This document shows positions 62,161-64,000 of a stretch of 64,000 nt of DNA, piece after piece. The notes beneath the pieces were generated by a model. It made no database searches and had not been told where the DNA came from. It saw nothing but the letters and a program-made list of their open reading frames with translations. Origin of the DNA: Helianthus annuus. Taxonomy: Eukaryota; Streptophyta; Magnoliopsida; Asterales; Asteraceae. Location of the stretch: the NCBI RefSeq assembly GCF_002127325.2, contig NC_035435.2, forward strand, positions 121,887,127 to 121,951,126, written 5' to 3'. Made by a program: the position numbers and the translations under genes. Position 1 is the first letter of the stretch; each line of letters opens with the position of its first letter.

Positions 62161-63740
62161 CCTTTTTATCCAATTGAATTGCTTCACTATTACCGGCTGA
62201 TGTCAGCCACCTATGTTTGTAGTAGTTAAAATTAAAATAAAATGTCGAATTATTCCAATTTTCACAATTTACGTAATCACGTGTCAAATATATTTCGTAT
62301 TCCCCCTTTCTTTTCCAGAATTATGCAATATACACACTTCATTTTCTTGATTTACGTCAATTTTGACACCTTTTTACAAATAAGAAAAATCATATCAAAT
62401 TGAGTTAAAATAACTTCCAGTTTTGCTGGAATGCACGTCACACCCACACAGATATAAACCTTGGTAGCTTCACAAGTTGTTGATAAATTAAAGTGCTAAA
62501 CAATATACAATAGAACCAAATTCGCATAAGAACAATAACAACCAACAAACTTCCGACCAAAAGACTTGTTGGATGTCTAACCTAAGACAAAATAATAACA
62601 ATAATGATAAATAAAAATCCAGGTTTAGGCCTCATGACCAAGTTGTGGCATATGCTGGATAAACAACTAGCTAGTAGTCCAATATAGAATGTGTAACCCC
62701 TCTTTAGAAGATGATATCTCTATTCTCTAGAACAATGTTAGATTAGAATCACCGTTCAAATAGAATTCACTAATTTAATATCTTCATTGTAGAACCGGAA
62801 AGCATCTCGTTGCATGGCTTATTGTAGGTGTCTATTATGAGCCATGGTCGATTCAATAATGTGTAAATCTTGTACATTTTCCTATATGTACACGTTACTC
62901 CCAGACATGCGTGGATCTTCTCTTCGGTCTAACACAGATCCATGGAATGACACTAAAACGATGATGGTATGCATTCTTTAACGTACTTTGCTAACAAACA
63001 GTGTTATGGTTTGCTTACTTGTCACATGACTTTAAAACCGACCCTTAATTTAGGAACACCAGTAGGGATTTGATTGAGCTTGGCATGATGGCCAGGTTAG
63101 GTGTCGGGACAGAACGAATTTTGTCATAATGAGTTCGAGAGTGGAAGTGAGTTTGGCCTATTACGGGGCATTTTAAAAAGCATCAATTTAGTTTTGGTAA
63201 AATCCAGCCTAAACTAAAATTAGCTTAAAACAAAGTGACTTATTTTAGAAAAAAAAAGTAACAAATTGGGTTCCCCATTATATATAATTTTTCATGGAAG
63301 TTAACGATGGTGGCGTTGGAGACCCTAGTAGAAAAGGTGGCAATGATAGTAGTAACGACAATGATGGTGATTAACTGATTAAGGTAGTTGCGTCATCGGT
63401 GATGGTGGTGGTAGTTGTGTTGGTGGCGGCAACGGTGGTCAGGTAGTGAAGGCCATGACTAATGATCGTGGGTCTTCGCATCCCTTCGAACCTATTTTAA
63501 GTTAACATGTGTTTTTTGGGTGTCTGTTTATATGGATAAAGAGACTGTTTCAGAAAAGGCTCCCGGCTCTAAACCAAACATCCAACAAACAATGCGAACT
63601 AGAGATATAGCAATAGGAATCCACCAATCACTATTAGGTCGAAAAAACTGGCTTAAACAAGACGAAAAAACTTATAAAAAAGAAAAAAAAAACTGCGTTA
63701 GGGGGCCGTTTACTTACTTGTCTAATGGATGACGTAATAC
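62161..63740. other. intergenic DNA, no gene recognised
   Basis: No coding region, RNA gene or repeat boundary could be supported. A GGT/GTGG-rich stretch lies at 63305-63450. The small frame 63520-63732 ends in lysine runs and has no domain. The edge GGGGGCCGTTTACTTACTTG near 63700 resembles the end of a small DNA transposon. Confidence 0.4.
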
Positions 63741-63764
63741 AGAATATGACCCACAAATATCCAG

Positions 63765-64000
63765 CTGTATTTATTTTCTTTTCTCTCTAAAAAGTTAGGT
63801 ATTGGGTTCTTCTTCTTCTCCTCCTCCTTCAAAAAGCTCTCAATCAAATCAAATCAAATCAAATCCACCTTAATCATCTCTCTCTCTCTCTCTCTGCTCA
63901 AATCACTCATGGCGGTATGTTTTCACTTCTCCATTTACTGTATCTCAATGTATAGATTTTGCTTATTTTACGTTTTTTAGATTCCTTTTTTTTAGGTTTT
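63765..64000 (+). CDS. 5' UTR, ATGGCG mini-exon and intron 1 start of a truncated gene
   Basis: A pyrimidine-rich leader with (TTC)n, four AATCA repeats (63841-63863) and a (CT)n run (about 63877-63896) leads to ATGGCG at 63909-63914, directly followed by GTATGT, a strong plant 5' splice site. The first coding exon would be two codons (Met-Ala). The rest lies beyond the window. This layout is common in housekeeping genes, but the product cannot be named. Confidence 0.5.

Noticed and set aside
63520..63732. A 70-residue plus-strand frame before the last gene
   Set aside because: It ends in lysine runs and overlaps what looks like a transposon edge; no homology recognised.

Overview
The window looks like nuclear DNA of a flowering plant, most probably a daisy-family (Asteraceae) species. 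Three things support this: spliced genes with GT-AG introns, several recognisable plant transposon lineages, and the layout of the SIRE-type retrotransposons (the family assignment rests on memory of similar sequences, not on a search). About two thirds of the window (1-43.3 kb) is nested transposable elements. The last third (43-64 kb) is a gene island with two intact-looking host genes and the first codons of a third, separated by small DNA transposons.

Left block (1-30 kb). A 3' end and LTR of an Athila/Tat-type gypsy element (1-3367) abuts a 5'-truncated plus-strand SIRE-type copia element (about 3368-22993). That copia element has gag and pol broken by stop codons, a conserved non-coding stretch after pol, and then a third gene ('ORF3', 9264-22561). 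ORF3 has its own TATA box and two introns and runs into the polypurine tract and 3' LTR. A chromovirus-like gypsy element (10544-18210) sits inside ORF3 with a 5-bp target duplication (GCAGA). If it is discounted, ORF3 is a single uninterrupted spliced frame of 1459 codons. Next comes a chromovirus LTR (about 22994-30050) split by a young minus-strand SIRE-type element (23801-29744). Its two LTRs are 411 bp each with one visible difference, and its target duplication is ACTAT. It keeps gag but has lost essentially all of pol.

Middle block (30-43 kb). This holds a minus-strand chromovirus LTR fragment, a LINE 3' end with a zf-RVT remnant, and a minus-strand Athila/Tat deletion derivative (33004-37679, target duplication CTTAG) inserted into a degenerate duplicated repeat. 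A BED-finger/DUF659/hAT-C transposase gene follows (40366-42783), with one premature stop and a second copy of its 3' end upstream.

Right block (43-64 kb). A GC-rich repeat, a Helitron-like terminus, a 1.4-kb Mutator-like element with long inverted termini and a perfect 9-bp target duplication, and a 327-bp Harbinger/Tourist-type MITE precede a 14-exon SIRT6-class sirtuin gene (SRT1-like, 47288-53367, 543 aa). Its introns carry several small transposons, including a SINE-like insertion with a roughly 330-bp hexanucleotide tail. A convergent intronless P-class pentatricopeptide-repeat gene lies at 56506-58860 on the minus strand. The window ends with a 5' UTR and an ATGGCG mini-exon of a gene that continues to the right.

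The two most notable signals are the spliced, internally promoted third gene of the SIRE element, and the fact that about six different LTR elements here each carry clusters of their own short CpG-rich, mostly palindromic word in the LTR or leader.
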